DNA of 64,000 nt from NCBI RefSeq assembly GCF_004795835.1, contig NZ_CP039249.1, forward strand, positions 3,261,001 through 3,325,000, in the 5' to 3' direction. The notes beneath the pieces were generated by a model. That model saw only the letters and a program-made list of their open reading frames with translations, was not told where the DNA came from and made no database searches. Within the stretch, counting starts at the first letter, position 1. Each line of letters opens with the position of its first letter. Made by a program: the position numbers and the translations under genes. Below, piece by piece: positions 45,464-55,467 of this stretch. The stretch comes from Sphingomonas sp. PAMC26645. Lineage in GTDB: Bacteria > Pseudomonadota > Alphaproteobacteria > Sphingomonadales > Sphingomonadaceae.

Positions 45464-47119
45464 TTACGCCTCGGTCTTCGTCGAAGCCTTCTTCGCGCGC
45501 GGCTTCTTCGCTGGCGCGTCCGCAGCCTCGGTGCCTTCAGCGTTTTCCGCGGCAACCGGCGACGATTCCGTCACAGCGGTCTCCGCTTCGACAGGAGCCG
45601 CCTTCTTCTTGGCAGGCGCCTTCTTCGCAGGCTTGGCCTCGTCCGCTGCGTCCGAAGCAGGCGCCTCGTCCGTCACGGCGTCATCCGACGCAGCCTCGTC
45701 CGAAGCTGGCTTGGCCTTCTTGGCAGCGGCCTTCTTCTTCGGCTTGTGGTTGTCGTGATCATGCGTGTGCGTGCCGCTGGCGAATCCGTCCTCGCTCTCG
45801 ATCGCGGCTTCCAGCTCCTCGCGCGTCGCTTCGCGGTCGGTGATCTCGGCCTTCTCGAACAGGAAGTCGACGACCTTGTCCTCATACAGCGGCGCGCGCA
45901 GTTGGGCGGCCGCCATTGGCTCCTGCTGGACGTACTGCATGAACTGCTGGCGCTGCTCGGCAGGATATTGCTGCGCGGCCTGTGCGAGCAGACGCTGCAT
46001 TTCCTGGTTCGAAACCTCGATGCCGTTCGCCTGGCCGATCTCGGACAGGAGCAGGCCAAGGCGCACGCGACGCTCGGCGATCTTGCGGTAATCGTCGCGC
46101 TCGCCTTCCATCTCGGCCATCGCAGCCTCGGGATCGGCCTCGTGCGTGGCTTCGTGCTGGAGCTGCGACCAGATCTGGTTGAACTCGGCTTCGACCATCG
46201 ACGGCGGAACCTCGAAGTCGTGACCCTCGGCGAGCTGGTCGAGCAGCTTGCGCTTCATGTGCGTGCGCGTGAGACCGTTATGCTCCTGCTCGATCTGACC
46301 CTTAAGCAAGCCCGTGAGCTGCTCGAGGCTCTCGAGACCGAGCGACTTCGCCAGATCCTCGTCGATCTTGCTCTCGCCCGCGGTCTTCACCGACTTGACG
46401 GTGATGTCGAACGTCGCCGGCTGGCCTGCGAGCAACTTCTCCTGATACTCATCGGGGAAGGTCACGTTCAGGACCTTGTCGTCGCCGGTCTTCACGCCGA
46501 CGAGCTGATCCTCGAAGCCCGGGATGAGACGACCCGAACCGAGCTCGACGCCCATGTCGGTGCCCGTGCCGCCCTCGAACGCGACGCCGTCGGCGGTCTT
46601 GCCGACGAAATCGACGGTAACGAGATCGCCCATCGCCGCGACGTAATCGTCAGCCGCGTCGTCCCACTTCTTCTGCTGGTCGGCGAACTTCTGGAGCTGC
46701 TCGGTGACTGCGTCGTCGGCGACGGGCACGGTCAGGCGCTCGAGCTTGATGCCGTCGATGGCAGGTGCGGGGACCTGCGGGAGGACCTCCATCTCGACCT
46801 TGACCACGGCGTCCTTGCCGAGGTCATAGCCGTCTTCCAGCTCGACCGAAGGCTGCATCGCGGGGCGAAGCTGCTTCTCGGCGACGAGCGTCTGGACGCT
46901 CTCCTGGATCGCCGCGTTCAGCGCGTCCTGCGTCAGCGCCGGGCCGTGCATCTTGCGGATGAGGTTCGCCGGCACCTTGCCCGGACGGAAGCCCGGCATC
47001 TTCATTTGCGGCGCGAGGCGCTTCAGCTCGACATCGACCTTGGCATCGATATCCTTCGCGGTGATGGTGAGCGTAAAGGCGCGCTTGAGGCCCTCGTTCA
47101 ACGTCTCGACAGTCTGCAT
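45464..47119 (-). CDS. tig: Trigger factor, with long Lys/Ala-rich tail
   Basis: A 551-residue ribosome-associated chaperone and prolyl isomerase. The ribosome-binding signature GFRPGKVP is near residue 45, followed by the FKBP domain (about 155-245) and the C-terminal chaperone domain. A tail of about 120 residues after a His/Asp stretch (HTHDHDNHKPKKK) is Ala/Lys/Glu-rich with KKAAAKK-like repeats, longer than in E. coli (432 residues). The ATG at 47119 begins MQTVETLNEGLKR as in the family. tRNA-Leu lies just upstream. Confidence 0.96.
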   Translation of the reverse strand: MQTVETLNEGLKRAFTLTITAKDIDAKVDVELKRLAPQMKMPGFRPGKVPANLIRKMHGPALTQDALNAAIQESVQTLVAEKQLRPAMQPSVELEDGYDLGKDAVVKVEMEVLPQVPAPAIDGIKLERLTVPVADDAVTEQLQKFADQQKKWDDAADDYVAAMGDLVTVDFVGKTADGVAFEGGTGTDMGVELGSGRLIPGFEDQLVGVKTGDDKVLNVTFPDEYQEKLLAGQPATFDITVKSVKTAGESKIDEDLAKSLGLESLEQLTGLLKGQIEQEHNGLTRTHMKRKLLDQLAEGHDFEVPPSMVEAEFNQIWSQLQHEATHEADPEAAMAEMEGERDDYRKIAERRVRLGLLLSEIGQANGIEVSNQEMQRLLAQAAQQYPAEQRQQFMQYVQQEPMAAAQLRAPLYEDKVVDFLFEKAEITDREATREELEAAIESEDGFASGTHTHDHDNHKPKKKAAAKKAKPASDEAASDDAVTDEAPASDAADEAKPAKKAPAKKKAAPVEAETAVTESSPVAAENAEGTEAADAPAKKPRAKKASTKTEA

Positions 47120-47187
47120 GTCCGGCCTTTGTCTAAAAGAGCATTCAGGATAATTCTTCGGGCGGTCGCCTCGCCTGCGCGGCGGGC

Positions 47188-47272
47188 TGGTGCGGGCGAA
47201 GGGACTCGAACCCCCACATCTTGCGATACTTGGACCTAAACCAAGCGCGTCTACCAGTTCCGCCACGCCCGC
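47188..47272 (-). tRNA. tRNA-Leu (anticodon TAG)
   Basis: Minus-strand class II tRNA of 85 bases: acceptor GCGGGCG / CGCCCGC, anticodon stem CTTGG / CCAAG with loop TTTAGGT (anticodon TAG, codon CUA), a long variable arm, T-loop GGTTCGAGTCC, encoded CCA. It lies 68 bp upstream of tig. Confidence 0.96.
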
Positions 47273-47381
47273 ACAGGACATCGCCGTAGCGGGCGCGTCT
47301 ATACCAACGTTGCATGCGGGGGCAAGCAGATAGGCAACTCCCGATGATTACAGGCGTTGAACACCTCGAAGGAGAGACATC

Positions 47382-47543
47382 ATGGCTACCCAACCCCCGG
47401 CAGAATTTCCGACCCCGACGTCGCCCGTCGAGCCGACTGCGCCGCCGCCCGAGTTCAATCCGCCCGCACCTGACGTCGATTTTCCCGCGCCGGGAACGCC
47501 GTCGAACGATCCCGCACCCGTCCAGCCGGAGTTTTGGGCGTGA
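47382..47543 (+). CDS. Small Pro-rich protein of unknown function
   Basis: A 53-residue protein with about one third proline (FPTPTSPVEPTAPPPEF, then DFPAPGTPS) and almost no hydrophobic core, so likely disordered. Translation is supported by a strong Shine-Dalgarno AAGGAG seven bases before the ATG, and by the GTGA overlap with the next gene. No family recognised. Confidence 0.65.
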   Translation: MATQPPAEFPTPTSPVEPTAPPPEFNPPAPDVDFPAPGTPSNDPAPVQPEFWA

Positions 47544-47758
47544 GCGATCCGCATTCCGGCACGAACCCCGAAACGCTCCCCGAGGATCGTGACGAGGATA
47601 CCCGCAGCGATATCGAACAGGCGGTTGAGTCGCGGTCCGACGCGGTCGAGCGTGGCGAAGGCGGCGACGAGCCCGACACGTTCACGGATACCGGCCTGCC
47701 CGATGGCGTCGGTGGTACCGGTGGCGTCGTGAAGAACCAGGACGACGACGCGCAGTAA
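47540..47758 (+). CDS. Small acidic protein of unknown function
   Basis: A 72-residue, strongly acidic protein (Asp/Glu/Ser/Thr/Gly-rich, only one hydrophobic run GGVVK) probably disordered. The GTG start at 47540 overlaps the preceding stop (GTGA), so the pair is translationally coupled. No family recognised. A strong hairpin follows. Confidence 0.6.
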   Translation: MSDPHSGTNPETLPEDRDEDTRSDIEQAVESRSDAVERGEGGDEPDTFTDTGLPDGVGGTGGVVKNQDDDAQ

Positions 47759-47779
47759 GCTTGCGTCAGCAACCGTACA

Positions 47780-47815
47780 GGCGGGGGTGGCTATCTATAG
47801 GATCCCACCCCCGCC
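47780..47815 (+). terminator. Strong hairpin after small acidic gene
   Basis: GGCGGGGGTGG and CCACCCCCGCC form a perfect 11-bp stem, 22 bp after the stop; no T-run follows, but AGGA at 47820 could serve the next gene. Confidence 0.5.
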
Positions 47816-47893
47816 AATCAGGACCCGATAATCTCCACGATCCCCACCTTCGCCGAGCATCAGAGCCTCTATATCGCGCTCGGGCTCGCCGTA

Positions 47894-48457
47894 TTGCTGC
47901 TGATCGTAGCGCAGCGCATCCCCATCATCCGAACGCTCGTCAATCTGGCGATGACGCTTGTCCTTGTCGGACTGCTGTTCGTCGCGATCGACCAACGGCG
48001 TCAGTTCGACCCCTATGTCGGCAAGATCGCGCGGTTTCTGAAGATCGAGGACCAGCAAGTGGTCGGCGGCGAGGTTCGTATCCGTATGTCGCCGGATGGG
48101 CACTTCTGGGCGCGCGCGACGATCGACGGGGTGAGCCAGCGGCTGCTGATCGACAGCGGCGCGACGATCACCGCTATTTCGGAGAAGACTGCGGAGGCTG
48201 CTGGGGTTGAGGCGCGCGTTGGCGTGGTGCCGATCGTGTTGCAGACTGCCAATGGGTCTATCGCGGCGAAGACAGGGACGATTGCCTCGCTGCGGCTCGG
48301 CGCGATCATCGCGCGGGATTTGCAGGTGGTGGTATCGCCAGCGTTTGGCGAGACCAACGTGCTGGGGATGAACTTCCTGTCGCGCCTCGCGTCGTGGCGG
48401 GTGGAGGAGAACACGCTGATTCTCGTGCCGCATCATCCGCAGAAGGTGGACGGGTAA
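47894..48457 (+). CDS. Membrane-anchored retropepsin-like aspartic protease
   Basis: A clan AA aspartic protease homologue: hydrophobic N-terminus with a membrane helix (LVNLAMTLVLVGLLFVAI), then a retropepsin-like domain with the catalytic motif LLIDSGATIT and the flap/hydrophobic-Gly region (NVLGMNFLS). The listed start is a TTG at 47894, the first conventional start codon. The frame extends upstream to 47801 with sensible sequence (TIPTFAEHQSLYIALGLAV) but contains no ATG, GTG or TTG. AGGA at 47820 makes a non-canonical ATA/ATC start at 47828 or 47831 possible. Substrate unknown. Confidence 0.8.
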   Translation: MLLIVAQRIPIIRTLVNLAMTLVLVGLLFVAIDQRRQFDPYVGKIARFLKIEDQQVVGGEVRIRMSPDGHFWARATIDGVSQRLLIDSGATITAISEKTAEAAGVEARVGVVPIVLQTANGSIAAKTGTIASLRLGAIIARDLQVVVSPAFGETNVLGMNFLSRLASWRVEENTLILVPHHPQKVDG

Positions 48458-48473
48458 GCCGCCTCCGTACACA

Positions 48474-48579
48474 ACCACCCCGGCGAAGGCCGGGGCCCAA
48501 TTGGAAAGGTTGCAGTAACGAAGCGCTGCCCTCAGTCAGCAACGTCCCCCAACTGGGCCCCGGCCTTCGCCGGGGTGGT
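48474..48579. repeat. Palindromic element, family A copy 5
   Basis: ACCACCCCGGCGAAGGCCGG and CCGGCCTTCGCCGGGGTGGT arms with inner CCCAATTGG / CCAACTGGG. It is followed 19 bp later by a family G copy in the gap 48458-48725. Confidence 0.9.
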
Positions 48580-48598
48580 GGCGATTTGGGAGATGGCT

Positions 48599-48694
48599 CC
48601 CCTTCTGTTCCCTCGCGAACGCGGGGGCCCAGGAATCAAGCAGCGCTGCGTTCGGTTGCCCTGGACTCCCGCCTTCGCGGGAGAACAGAAGGGG
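48599..48694. repeat. Palindromic element, family G copy 3
   Basis: CCCCTTCTGTTCCCTCGCGA on the left and GCGGGAGAACAGAAGGGG on the right, inner GGGCCCAGG / CCTGGACTCCC. It lies just 3' of gatB. Confidence 0.85.
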
Positions 48695-48725
48695 CGGGAG
48701 ATCGGTCAGGTTGCTCAGTGATAGC

Positions 48726-50207
48726 TTACGAAGCCACCGACTCCCCAAGCATCCCCTTCAACACCTCGTTCACGACAGCAGGGTTAGCCTTCCCCCCCAT
48801 AGCCTTCATCGTCTGCCCAACAAAGAACCCGAACAGCTTGTCCTTACCGCCACGATAATCGGCAACCTTGTCCGCATTCGCCGCCATAACCTCGGCGATC
48901 ACCGCCTCGATAGCCCCGGTATCGCTGGTCTGCTTCAACCCACGATCCTCGACGACCTTCGCCGCGCCGTCGCCGGTTTCGAGCATCACCTCGAATACCT
49001 GCTTGGCGAGGCTACCTGACAGCGTGCCGTCCGCGATCAGCCCCAGCAATTCCGCTGCCTGCGCCGGCGACACCGGCGAGTTTTCGATGTCCTTGCCGGT
49101 CCGGTTGAGCGCGCCGAACAGCTCCGACGTCGTCCAGTTCGCCGCCGCCGCCGGCTTCACGCCCGCGTCCAGCAACGCATCGAACCACCGCGCCGCCTCG
49201 ACCTCGGCGGTCAGCACCGTCGCCTGATACGCCGTGATCCCGAGCGCCTCGTACCGCGCTCGCTTCGCATCGGGCAGTTCCGGCAGCGACGCGCGACACT
49301 CGGCGAGGAACGCGTCGTCGAGCACCAGCGGCAAAAGGTCGGGATCGGGGAAGTAGCGGTAATCATGCGCGTCTTCCTTCGACCGCATCGAGCGCGTCTC
49401 GTTGCGATCGGGATCGTAAAGCCGCGTTTCCTGCTGGATCTTGCCACCGGCCTCGAGCACCTCGACCTGGCGCTTGGCCTCCTGCTCGACCACCGCCATC
49501 ACGAAGCGCACCGAATTGACGTTCTTCGTCTCGGTCCGCGTGCCCAGCTCGTCGCCGGGCTTCCGCACGCTGACGTTGACGTCGGCGCGCATCGAGCCTT
49601 CTTCCATGTTGCCGTCGCACGACCCGACATAACGCAGGATCGATCGCAGCTTCCGCAGGTAAGCCCCTGTTTCCGCTGGCGAAGCGAGATCGGGCTTCGA
49701 CACGATCTCCATCAGCGCGACGCCCGACCGGTTGAGGTCGACGTACGACTGGGTCGGATGCTGGTCGTGCATCAGCTTACCCGCATCCTGCTCGACATGG
49801 ATGCGCTCGACGCCGATCCGCTTGCCGGCCGCGTCCGGATTCTTCTCGTCGAGGCTGATGTCGATCGCGCCTTCTCCGACGATCGGATGATAAAGCTGGC
49901 TGATCTGATAGCCCTGCGGCAGATCGGCGTAGAAGTAATTCTTACGGTCGAACCGCGACCATTTGTTAATCTGCGCCTCGATCGCCATGCCGGTGCGGAC
50001 CGCCTGGCGGATGCACTCGCGGTTCGGTACCGGCAGCATGCCCGGCATCGCCGCATCGACGAGGCTCACCTGCGTGTTGGGCTCCGCGCCGAACGCGGTC
50101 GCCGCGCCCGAGAAGAGCTTGGCGTTCGACGTCACCTGCGCGTGCACTTCGAGGCCGACCACGACCTCCCACTCACCGGTTTCGCCCTGGATACGATAAT
50201 CGCTCAT
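48726..50207 (-). CDS. gatB: Asp-tRNA(Asn)/Glu-tRNA(Gln) amidotransferase subunit B
   Basis: A 493-residue subunit that binds tRNA and activates the misacylated amino acid. The N-terminal signature is [21 protein letters not shown]; kinase-like GatB motifs ([27 protein letters not shown]) and the C-terminal YqeY-like tail (residues about 345-490) follow. The ATG at 50207 is one base after the gatA stop, completing gatC-gatA-gatB on this strand. Confidence 0.97.
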   Translation of the reverse strand: MSDYRIQGETGEWEVVVGLEVHAQVTSNAKLFSGAATAFGAEPNTQVSLVDAAMPGMLPVPNRECIRQAVRTGMAIEAQINKWSRFDRKNYFYADLPQGYQISQLYHPIVGEGAIDISLDEKNPDAAGKRIGVERIHVEQDAGKLMHDQHPTQSYVDLNRSGVALMEIVSKPDLASPAETGAYLRKLRSILRYVGSCDGNMEEGSMRADVNVSVRKPGDELGTRTETKNVNSVRFVMAVVEQEAKRQVEVLEAGGKIQQETRLYDPDRNETRSMRSKEDAHDYRYFPDPDLLPLVLDDAFLAECRASLPELPDAKRARYEALGITAYQATVLTAEVEAARWFDALLDAGVKPAAAANWTTSELFGALNRTGKDIENSPVSPAQAAELLGLIADGTLSGSLAKQVFEVMLETGDGAAKVVEDRGLKQTSDTGAIEAVIAEVMAANADKVADYRGGKDKLFGFFVGQTMKAMGGKANPAVVNEVLKGMLGESVAS

Positions 50208-50208
50208 G

Positions 50209-51693
50209 TTACCACCAAGCCTCTGGTCGCGCGGTAAATCCTGCTCGCTGTTCGATCGCGAGCCCTGCGTTCAGCACGCCTTGTTCGTCGAGCGGCTTGC
50301 CGATGATCTGCAGCCCGAGCGGCAGACCCTGCTTGTCGAGACCACCCGGCACCGACATCGCCGGCAACCCAGCGAGGCTCGACGGCACGGTGAAGACGTC
50401 GTTCAGGTACATCGCGATCGGATCGGCCGACTTCTCGCCGAGCGCGAACGCTGCCGACGGTGCGGTCGGCGTCAGCAGGACGTCGCACGTCTCCCAAGCC
50501 CGCTCGAAATCGCGTGCGATCAGCGTCCGGACCTTCTGCGCCTGCGTGTAATACGCGTCGTAGAAACCGGCCGAGAGGACGTACGTGCCGATCATGATGC
50601 GGCGCTTCACCTCGGGGCCGAAGCCATCCGCACGCGTCGCGGCGTACATGTCCTGCAGGCCGGCGCCGGTCGGCAGGTCGCGGATCCCGTAGCGGACGCC
50701 GTCATAGCGCGCGAGGTTCGACGACGCTTCGGCGGGCGCGATGATGTAATAGGCGGGCAGCGCGTATTTGGTGTGCGGGAGCGAGACCTCGACGATCGTC
50801 GCGCCGGCATCCTTCAGCCAGTCGATGCCCTGCTGCCAGAGCGCCTCGATCTCCTCGGGCATCCCGTCGACGCGATATTCCTTGGGAATACCGACGCGCA
50901 GGCCGTTAAGATTGCTGGACAAACCTGCTTCCCATTTCGGCACGTCGAGCTGCAACGAGGTGCCGTCCTTGGCATCGAACCCGGCCATCGCCTCGAGCAG
51001 GATCGCGCAGTCACGGACGTCGCGCGCCATCGGCCCGGCCTGGTCGAGCGACGACGCGAACGCGATCGTCCCCCAGCGCGAGCAACGGCCATAGGTCGGC
51101 TTGATGCCGCTGATGCCGGTGAAGGCGGCCGGCTGGCGGATCGAACCGCCGGTGTCGGTGCCGGTCGCGCCGGGGCAGAGCCGCGCGGCGACCGCCGACG
51201 ACGAACCGCCCGACGAGCCGCCTGGAGCCAGCGAGGCGTTACCGCCGTCGTTGCGCTTCCACGGCGAGATCACGTTGCCGAACGCGGAGGTCTCGTTCGA
51301 CGAGCCCATCGCGAACTGGTCCATGTTCAGCTTGCCGAGCATTCCCGCGCCCGCATCCCAGAGATTCTGCGAGACAGTCGATTCGTAGGTGGGCGTGAAA
51401 CCTTCGAGGATGTGGCTCGCCGCGGTCGTTGTGACGCCCTTGGTGCAGAACAGGTCCTTCATGCCGATCGGCACGCCAGCCAGCGGCTTGAGCGTCTCGC
51501 CTGCCGCGCGCGCGGTGTCGGCAGCGGTGGCGGCGGCGATCGCGTGCTCAGGCGTCTCGACAAGAAACGCGTTCAACGCCTTGGCCTGGCTCACCTTTAC
51601 GATGAACGCATCGGCGACTTCGCGCGCCTTGAAGCGGCCATCGCGGACGCCGTCGCGGATGCCTGCGATGCCGAGATCTGTAAAGTCGGTCAT
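50209..51693 (-). CDS. gatA: Asp-tRNA(Asn)/Glu-tRNA(Gln) amidotransferase subunit A
   Basis: A 494-residue amidase-signature enzyme that releases ammonia from glutamine. The Ser-cisSer-Lys triad lies in [10 protein letters not shown] (Lys), [12 protein letters not shown] and [12 protein letters not shown]. The ATG at 51693 shares a base with the gatC stop (TAATG). Longer frame-open versions extend through gatC and are not real. Confidence 0.97.
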   Translation of the reverse strand: MTDFTDLGIAGIRDGVRDGRFKAREVADAFIVKVSQAKALNAFLVETPEHAIAAATAADTARAAGETLKPLAGVPIGMKDLFCTKGVTTTAASHILEGFTPTYESTVSQNLWDAGAGMLGKLNMDQFAMGSSNETSAFGNVISPWKRNDGGNASLAPGGSSGGSSSAVAARLCPGATGTDTGGSIRQPAAFTGISGIKPTYGRCSRWGTIAFASSLDQAGPMARDVRDCAILLEAMAGFDAKDGTSLQLDVPKWEAGLSSNLNGLRVGIPKEYRVDGMPEEIEALWQQGIDWLKDAGATIVEVSLPHTKYALPAYYIIAPAEASSNLARYDGVRYGIRDLPTGAGLQDMYAATRADGFGPEVKRRIMIGTYVLSAGFYDAYYTQAQKVRTLIARDFERAWETCDVLLTPTAPSAAFALGEKSADPIAMYLNDVFTVPSSLAGLPAMSVPGGLDKQGLPLGLQIIGKPLDEQGVLNAGLAIEQRAGFTARPEAWW

Positions 51694-51995
51694 TATTCGA
51701 TCACCTTCGGCACGGCGAAGAACCCGTGTTCGGCCACGGGCGCGTTGGCGAGAACCTGCTCGCGGATGCCGCCGCCGGTCAGCGGGTCGGCGTTGACGAC
51801 GTCGTCGCGCAGCCGCAACGTATTGGGGATGACGGCGGTCATCGGCTCGATACCGGTCGTGTCGACCTCTTCGAGCATCTCGATCCAGCCAAGGATGTTT
51901 CCGAGTTCCGGCGCCATGCGGGCGGCGTCCTCGTCGGTGATCGCGATGCGCGCAAGGCTCGCGATCCGCTTCACGGTTGCAGTATCTACGGACAT
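51693..51995 (-). CDS. gatC: Asp-tRNA(Asn)/Glu-tRNA(Gln) amidotransferase subunit C
   Basis: A 100-residue helical subunit that stabilises GatA and links it to GatB. The family opening [17 protein letters not shown] and the core [16 protein letters not shown] are clear. First gene of the gatCAB operon; the 5' flank contains a palindromic repeat, then a divergent hydrolase gene. Confidence 0.96.
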   Translation of the reverse strand: MSVDTATVKRIASLARIAITDEDAARMAPELGNILGWIEMLEEVDTTGIEPMTAVIPNTLRLRDDVVNADPLTGGGIREQVLANAPVAEHGFFAVPKVIE

Positions 51996-52060
51996 GGGCT
52001 GCGGCTAGCACCCGGCGCGGCGGGGGCGCAACACCCTTCTAGCGCCGCGTCGTGTTCTGG

Positions 52061-52136
52061 TTCCCCCGCGGAGGCGGGGGCCCAGGATTGCAAACGATAC
52101 CGCCCGAGATCCTGGGCCCCCGCCTCCGCGGGGGTA
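52061..52136. repeat. Palindromic element, family G copy 4
   Basis: TTCCCCCGCGGAGGCGGGGG and CCCCCGCCTCCGCGGGGG arms with inner CCCAGGATT / ATCCTGGG. It lies in the 247-bp divergent gap between gatC and the DUF3089 gene. Confidence 0.9.
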
Positions 52137-52242
52137 CAAGCCAGTTCCAAGCCGTCGGCGGTTTCCTCAACAGTCAGGCGCCCGTTGCAACCTTCCCCCG
52201 CATACGGCACGGGAGCCTCAACGCCTGCACGGAAGGTCCCGC

Positions 52243-53349
52243 TTGGCCCGCAAGTTTCTCTATTTCGTCGCCGCGATGATCGTCCTCGCGATCGCCGCGC
52301 TGCTCGCCTACCGCCTGTTCGGCACGCAGTTGATGCGCGCGGTGATGGTGCCGAGCGAGACCTTCCAGGCGCAGCGCGAAGCTCCGCGCAACATCTACGC
52401 GCGAAAGATCATGTGGCTCGCCCGGCCCGATGCGCCCGGCAATCCCGCACTCTGGACGCCCCCCGGCTACACGCCCGGCAAGCCCGGCACGGGCGCGGCG
52501 ATCTTCTTCATCCACCCGACGTCGTACATCAACCGCGACCATTGGAACGCGCCGATCGACGACCCCGAGACCAATGCGCGGGCGGAGCTGTTCCTTCGCG
52601 GCCAGGCGAGTGCGTTCAACGAGGCCGGCGACATCTGGGCGCCGCGGTATCGCCAAGCGACGTTCGGCGCGTTCCTGACCAGCGTTGCGGATAGTGAACG
52701 CGCACTGGCGCTCGCTTACGGCGATGTGTCTGCGGCGTTCGACCGATTCCTCAAGGAAGCCGGCCCGACCCGCCCGATCATCCTCGCGGGCCACAGCCAG
52801 GGCGCGCTCCATCTCACCCGCCTACTCCGCGACCGCATCGCCACTGATCCCAAGCTGAAGGCGCGGATCGTCGCGGCGTATGTCGTCGGCTGGCCCGTGT
52901 CGCGCGCGACCGATCTTCCGAAGATGGGCCTCGCCGAGTGCCGCACCGCGGACCAGACCGGCTGTATCCTGTCGTGGGAGAGCTTTGCCGAACCTGCCGA
53001 TCCGTCACTTATCGTCGACGCCTACGACCAGACCACCGGCTTCAACGGCCAGCCGCGGAAAGCCACGCCGATGGTATGCACCAATCCACTGACCGGCACC
53101 GCCGACGCGACGGCGCCCGCCACCGCCAACCTCGGCACGCTCGTCCCGTCGGCCGACCTGAAGACCGCGACGATCGCGATCGGCAGCGTCCCCGCACGCT
53201 GTGCCGACCGCGGCTTCCTGCTGATCGGCGAGGGCCCGAACCTCGGGCCGTACGTGCTGCCCGGCAACAACTACCACGTCTACGACTACAGCCTGTTCTG
53301 GGCGAACATCCGCGCCGACGCCAACCGCCGCCTGAAGGCCTTCAAATGA
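52243..53349 (+). CDS. DUF3089 alpha/beta-hydrolase-like membrane-anchored protein
   Basis: A 368-residue protein with an N-terminal hydrophobic anchor ([19 protein letters not shown]) and a DUF3089 domain. [14 protein letters not shown] is the family signature, and GHSQGALH is the nucleophile elbow of an alpha/beta hydrolase. The reaction is unknown. It starts at a TTG (52243) with GGAAGG five bases upstream. Its stop overlaps the ruvX start (ATGA). Confidence 0.87.
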   Translation: MARKFLYFVAAMIVLAIAALLAYRLFGTQLMRAVMVPSETFQAQREAPRNIYARKIMWLARPDAPGNPALWTPPGYTPGKPGTGAAIFFIHPTSYINRDHWNAPIDDPETNARAELFLRGQASAFNEAGDIWAPRYRQATFGAFLTSVADSERALALAYGDVSAAFDRFLKEAGPTRPIILAGHSQGALHLTRLLRDRIATDPKLKARIVAAYVVGWPVSRATDLPKMGLAECRTADQTGCILSWESFAEPADPSLIVDAYDQTTGFNGQPRKATPMVCTNPLTGTADATAPATANLGTLVPSADLKTATIAIGSVPARCADRGFLLIGEGPNLGPYVLPGNNYHVYDYSLFWANIRADANRRLKAFK

Positions 53350-53813
53350 TCACGCTCTCCGCCGCGCAGTTCCGCGATGCGCTCTCGAACGGCGGCCGGC
53401 TGATCGGTCTCGACGTCGGCACCAAGACGATCGGCACCGCACTTTGCGATGCTGGCTGGAGCTTCGCGAGCCCCGCGCTCCTGATCCGCCGCACGAAATT
53501 CCAGAAGGACAAGGCCGCGCTTGCCGAGATCATCAAGGCCCAGGCCGTCGTCGGGCTCGTCATCGGCCTGCCGATCAACCTCGACGGTAGCGAGAGCCCA
53601 CGGTCGCAATCGACGCGGGCATTCGCGCAGAACCTCAAGGACATGGGGTTACCGATCCTGTTGCAAGACGAACGCTGGTCGACCGTTGCGGTCACCCGCA
53701 CGCTGATCGAACAGGACGCCAGCCGCGCCAAACGCGCCGAACTCGTCGACAAGATGGCCGCCGCCTACATCCTCCAGGGTGCAATCGATGCACTGGTGAC
53801 AGCGCAGATCTAG
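53346..53813 (+). CDS. ruvX: Holliday junction resolvase-like protein RuvX (YqgF)
   Basis: A 155-residue RNase-H-fold protein: [13 protein letters not shown] (first catalytic Asp), [11 protein letters not shown], and [10 protein letters not shown]. YqgF/RuvX proteins act in pre-16S rRNA 5' processing and possibly recombination. The ATG overlaps the preceding gene by ATGA. It converges with and overlaps by 4 bp the membrane-protein gene on the other strand. Confidence 0.94.
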   Translation: MITLSAAQFRDALSNGGRLIGLDVGTKTIGTALCDAGWSFASPALLIRRTKFQKDKAALAEIIKAQAVVGLVIGLPINLDGSESPRSQSTRAFAQNLKDMGLPILLQDERWSTVAVTRTLIEQDASRAKRAELVDKMAAAYILQGAIDALVTAQI

Positions 53814-55348
53814 CGCGCCACCCGGTAGAGGGTGGACTGGCCGTCGGTCCAGATGACGCGCAGGTCGGCGGCCTTTGCAGCCCCTGGCGGGAAGCCGATC
53901 GTCCAGACGTGTGTGAAGGCGGCGCGGGGAAACCGTGCGATCGTCTTGACGAAGTTGGAGCCGACGGTCGAACAGATCGACGGAAAGACGCTCTGGGTCG
54001 GGTCCCCGGTATAGGGTGCGGCGACCGCGTAGCGGATGTGCAGCGATTGCTGTCCTTCGATCGCCCATTGCTCGTTGGTAAACACGTCGCGTCGGACGAT
54101 CGCGAGGGCTGGAAGGTGATTGCGCCGCAGGTCGTCCCATGCGCCCCCACATGGCAACTCGACTAACGAGAGTACCGCAGCGCCGTGCGGGATGGCTGCA
54201 ACAGCCGCAAGTTCGCGTTGTTGGTCGCTGGAGCGCTCGACAAAGCTCAGCGTCGTGCCTGCCAGGCGCAGGACCAGGAATGCAGTGCCCATCACGGCCA
54301 GCGTGCGTGCCATTCGCGAATCGCGCGGCGCGATCGCGATCAATCCCAGCATCACCGCGGCGGGAGCCATCCGCATGTCGACATAGGCGCCCCCCATCAG
54401 CAATCGTGGAAGGACGACGAACGCTGCAAGGCACAACAACGCGGGGATGCCCAGCAACGGCGAGAACCCGAGGCGGGCGCTCCGCATTCCGGCATACAGC
54501 ATGGCGATCAACGGCAGCAGCGAGAGAAGATCGAACAATGGCCAGTGGTCGCGGAACAGCGAAACAAGCCATACCAGCTTCACCGGTGCGTCGAACCAGC
54601 CCTCCCCACCGAGTCCGCCCGCTGCCGCGCCCGTCCCGGCCACAATAGACGCCAGCATGACGAGGAGCGGGACCGTCATCGACAGACACTGGATCGCCGC
54701 GCCGACGAGCGCCGCCGGCCAGCCACGGCCTGCCATGCGAAGCCGCGCGATGTCGGCGCCTGCTGTCATCAGCCCCAGCAGCCCCCAGCCGAAGCTGTGC
54801 GAAATCCATATTACGCATGCGATGGGTACGAAGAGCAGAGCGCGCACGATCAGGCGATCCTGTCGCCCTAGCCGGATCCACAGCGCCAGTGCGCAGAACG
54901 CCAACGCCTGCGACAGCGCGAAATTGACGAAGCCGAACTGGAACGGCCAGGCATAGGCGAGCGGCAACGCGAACATCGCGGTCGGCGGTATGCGCCCATG
55001 CGCCTCGCGCGCGGCCCATAACAGTCCGGTCGCGGTCAGCATCGGGATCGCGATCACCGCCAGCTTGGTCGCGACCTCGAACGGGAACAGGTGCGACAAC
55101 GCCGGTACGAGCAGGTCCATGCCTAGATTGGGAATCAGCGCCCAGTGATATGCGTAATAGCGCTGGAGATCGGGCGAGGTCGGCAGGGCCATGGCGATAT
55201 GCCAGCGCCCCATATGGCCGGGCAGATCGCCGAGCGGGGGCAGCGCGGGCCATAGCAACGGCACCGCGGACGCCAGGACGAGGGCCAGCGCGAACCACCG
55301 CGTTTCCCACCATCGCACCATCGTCTGTGTCGCTGCGTCCTGCATCAT
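53810..55348 (-). CDS. Polytopic membrane protein, possibly GT-C-like
   Basis: A 512-residue protein with about ten hydrophobic segments and an early loop containing [17 protein letters not shown]. The polar residues after the first membrane helix and the final soluble domain of about 120 residues recall GT-C glycosyltransferases of sphingomonads, but no family motif is certain. An ATG at 55345 is also possible. It sits on the opposite strand inside the gat/ruvX/pyrB neighbourhood, so it is probably inserted. Confidence 0.75.
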   Translation of the reverse strand: MMQDAATQTMVRWWETRWFALALVLASAVPLLWPALPPLGDLPGHMGRWHIAMALPTSPDLQRYYAYHWALIPNLGMDLLVPALSHLFPFEVATKLAVIAIPMLTATGLLWAAREAHGRIPPTAMFALPLAYAWPFQFGFVNFALSQALAFCALALWIRLGRQDRLIVRALLFVPIACVIWISHSFGWGLLGLMTAGADIARLRMAGRGWPAALVGAAIQCLSMTVPLLVMLASIVAGTGAAAGGLGGEGWFDAPVKLVWLVSLFRDHWPLFDLLSLLPLIAMLYAGMRSARLGFSPLLGIPALLCLAAFVVLPRLLMGGAYVDMRMAPAAVMLGLIAIAPRDSRMARTLAVMGTAFLVLRLAGTTLSFVERSSDQQRELAAVAAIPHGAAVLSLVELPCGGAWDDLRRNHLPALAIVRRDVFTNEQWAIEGQQSLHIRYAVAAPYTGDPTQSVFPSICSTVGSNFVKTIARFPRAAFTHVWTIGFPPGAAKAADLRVIWTDGQSTLYRVAR

Positions 55349-55467
55349 TCCCCCCGTTCGCCATCGCCATCCCATGCCCGCGCTAAAATGCGGTTAACCA
55401 TGCGGATGCGCCGAGGCGTCGCGCGACGCTTGCCCCCTGCCCCCGCGGACACTATCCCGCGGCTTTA

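Noticed and set aside
47780..47830. Riboswitch upstream of the protease gene
   Set aside because: A single hairpin only; no conserved riboswitch core.
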